NCBI RefSeq assembly: GCF_001636425.1
Contig: NZ_KV440953.1
Location: 3,220,001 to 3,284,000, forward strand
Direction of reading: 5' to 3'
Source: Heyndrickxia acidicola
GTDB taxonomy: Bacteria; Bacillota; Bacilli; Bacillales; Bacillaceae_C
Length of the DNA stretch: 64,000 nt
The notes below the pieces were generated by a model that saw only the letters and a program-made list of their open reading frames with translations, did no database searches and was not told the origin of the DNA. Both the position numbers and the translations under genes were made by a program. Below are positions 63,052-64,000 of this stretch, one piece after another; positions within the stretch are counted from its first letter, which is position 1; the number at the start of each line of letters is the position of its first letter.

Positions 63052-64000
63052 TTATCTGTAAAACGGTCCGAAATTCCATGCAAGCTTAGCTACATCTGGC
63101 GTACCAAGGCCTGTCGCTTGATTGTAAATAGTTCCTGCAGTACCAGTATAGAAAAGATTATCATTGTCTCCGCTTGTGTCATTTAATGGAGTGAGAGGTG
63201 AATTCCAGCCTTGAGCAAATTGATAAATCTGCGGATTCCAGAATCCTACCTGAGTATGGTTTGCACTGTTGATCAGCGCTGAAAGTCCATTTAATTGCGG
63301 TGCAACAAAGCTTGTACCTCCATACTGATCCCATTCTTGGACACCAGTTTTAGGATTAGTGAACAAGATAGAATATCCAGACTCTGGATCCGCGTCCATG
63401 GATAAATCCGGTACATTCCTCCCTGAACCTGTTCCAGTTACTATAGGTTTAGTAGAATCATAAGTAGGTGTTGCAGCTAAATCACTGCCTACATCCCATT
63501 GCTGAACAGCTGAATACGTATTAACTCCCTTTATTCCTTTTTGATAATCAGGTGTCGCAAAGGCTGTACTGAAACCGCCGCCGCCTCCTTCAAAGAAAGG
63601 CCCATTATCAGGTGTGTAACCATATGCTTGAAGAAGCGGGTACAAATAATCCCAGCTCCACGCACGTTCCTTAGGAACACTTACATTAATTCCTGTGGAC
63701 TTAGAAGTAAAACTAAATGGTGTTGTTGTTCCGCCTGCAGCAGTAATATATGGACTGGAAGAAGGAAAATCTACAGTGAGGTCATACATGCCCATTGACC
63801 GGGTATTATCATAGGCCCCGGCATCACCTGCCGCAGCAAACATTGATTGCCCTTGGGCAGCCGCTTGCATGAAGAGCTGGTTAAAAGCTTCGGTATAGGC
63901 AGGTGATTCCATATTCTGCTTCACAAAATAGTCAATGGATGACTCACTTTGCCCCCAGCTTACGGAAACTTGCTGTGCCTGGTTATCATTAATCGCTTTA
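63052..64000 (-). CDS. S53-family (sedolisin/kumamolisin-type) serine protease, partial
   Basis: The frame is open to the right edge, so the N-terminal pro-domain and start are outside. The visible 315 residues hold the C-terminal part of the catalytic domain: VSVSWGQSESS, MFAAAGDAGAYDN (oxyanion Asp), GTGSGRNVPDLSMDADPESG and YGGTSFVAPQLNGL, where the Ser of GTSxxxP is the nucleophile. The end YNQATGLGTPDVAKLAWNF has the calcium-binding site pattern. S53 enzymes are secreted and work at low pH. The Glu-Asp part of the catalytic triad is outside the window. Confidence 0.9.
   Translation of the reverse strand, partial: KAINDNQAQQVSVSWGQSESSIDYFVKQNMESPAYTEAFNQLFMQAAAQGQSMFAAAGDAGAYDNTRSMGMYDLTVDFPSSSPYITAAGGTTTPFSFTSKSTGINVSVPKERAWSWDYLYPLLQAYGYTPDNGPFFEGGGGGFSTAFATPDYQKGIKGVNTYSAVQQWDVGSDLAATPTYDSTKPIVTGTGSGRNVPDLSMDADPESGYSILFTNPKTGVQEWDQYGGTSFVAPQLNGLSALINSANHTQVGFWNPQIYQFAQGWNSPLTPLNDTSGDNDNLFYTGTAGTIYNQATGLGTPDVAKLAWNFGPFYR

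Overview
The window looks like a chromosomal segment of a low-GC, aerobic, endospore-forming Bacillaceae. Support comes from the gene content (SspH-type spore protein, AsnO-like asparagine synthetase, DUF4023 and SE1832 small proteins, dltXABCD, aa3-type quinol oxidase), Firmicutes RNA regulators (an S-box/SAM-I riboswitch and a PyrR attenuator), AGGAGG-type ribosome binding sites and TTG starts. I cannot name the species from sequence alone.

Layout. 1-2227: N-acetylmuramic acid recycling (PTS EIIB end, MurQ, RpiR-type regulator) with two palindromic operators. 2427-5871: SE1832 protein, LytTR regulator, acetyl-CoA hydrolase/CoA-transferase, YbaK deacylase. 6091-11431: cytoplasmic 5'-nucleotidase and a phosphonate-type ABC transporter whose binding protein faces the rest of its operon. 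11619-16849: small membrane proteins, AsnO, two-part threonine/serine exporter. 17231-20182: a 4.2-copy 150-bp tandem array, an ATP-grasp ligase and a flavin monooxygenase under a SAM riboswitch. 20662-26004: class V aminotransferase and SerA, HAD phosphatase, hydroxyacid dehydrogenase. 26458-30754: D-alanylation of teichoic acids. 31327-40326: MsrAB, UvrD-like helicase, cytochrome bd oxidase, FAD reductase, HAD-IIB phosphatase, SspH. 40618-44479: qoxABCD. 45244-49008: a ParM-like actin, a ParR-like partner and two arrays of GTAAAC/GCAAAC sites about 1.55 kb apart. 49510-54414: UDP-ManNAc dehydrogenase and two glycosyltransferases (surface polysaccharide). 54616-63051: DUF962, ASCH and membrane proteins, aldo/keto reductase, MATE pump, peptidase T, PyrR-controlled uracil permease, DUF4023. 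63052-64000: part of an S53 (sedolisin-type) protease.

The intergenic space is unusually rich in dispersed repeats. I see at least four families: (A) about 120-165 bp with imperfect terminal inverted repeats, MITE-like; (R) a TAGAAAAGCGG... element with a TCTAGCTCCA-type end, also the unit of the tandem array; (C) a long composite element whose copies 1 and 2 end in a shared GTGACTCAAAAGGC hairpin; (D) an element with a long central palindrome. Several copies sit exactly on stop codons and supply the final codons or stop of a gene.

The best candidates for something undescribed are the chromosomal actin-type partition locus with paired, oppositely oriented site arrays (45244-49008), and the SAM-riboswitch-controlled monooxygenase/ATP-grasp pair (17855-20182).
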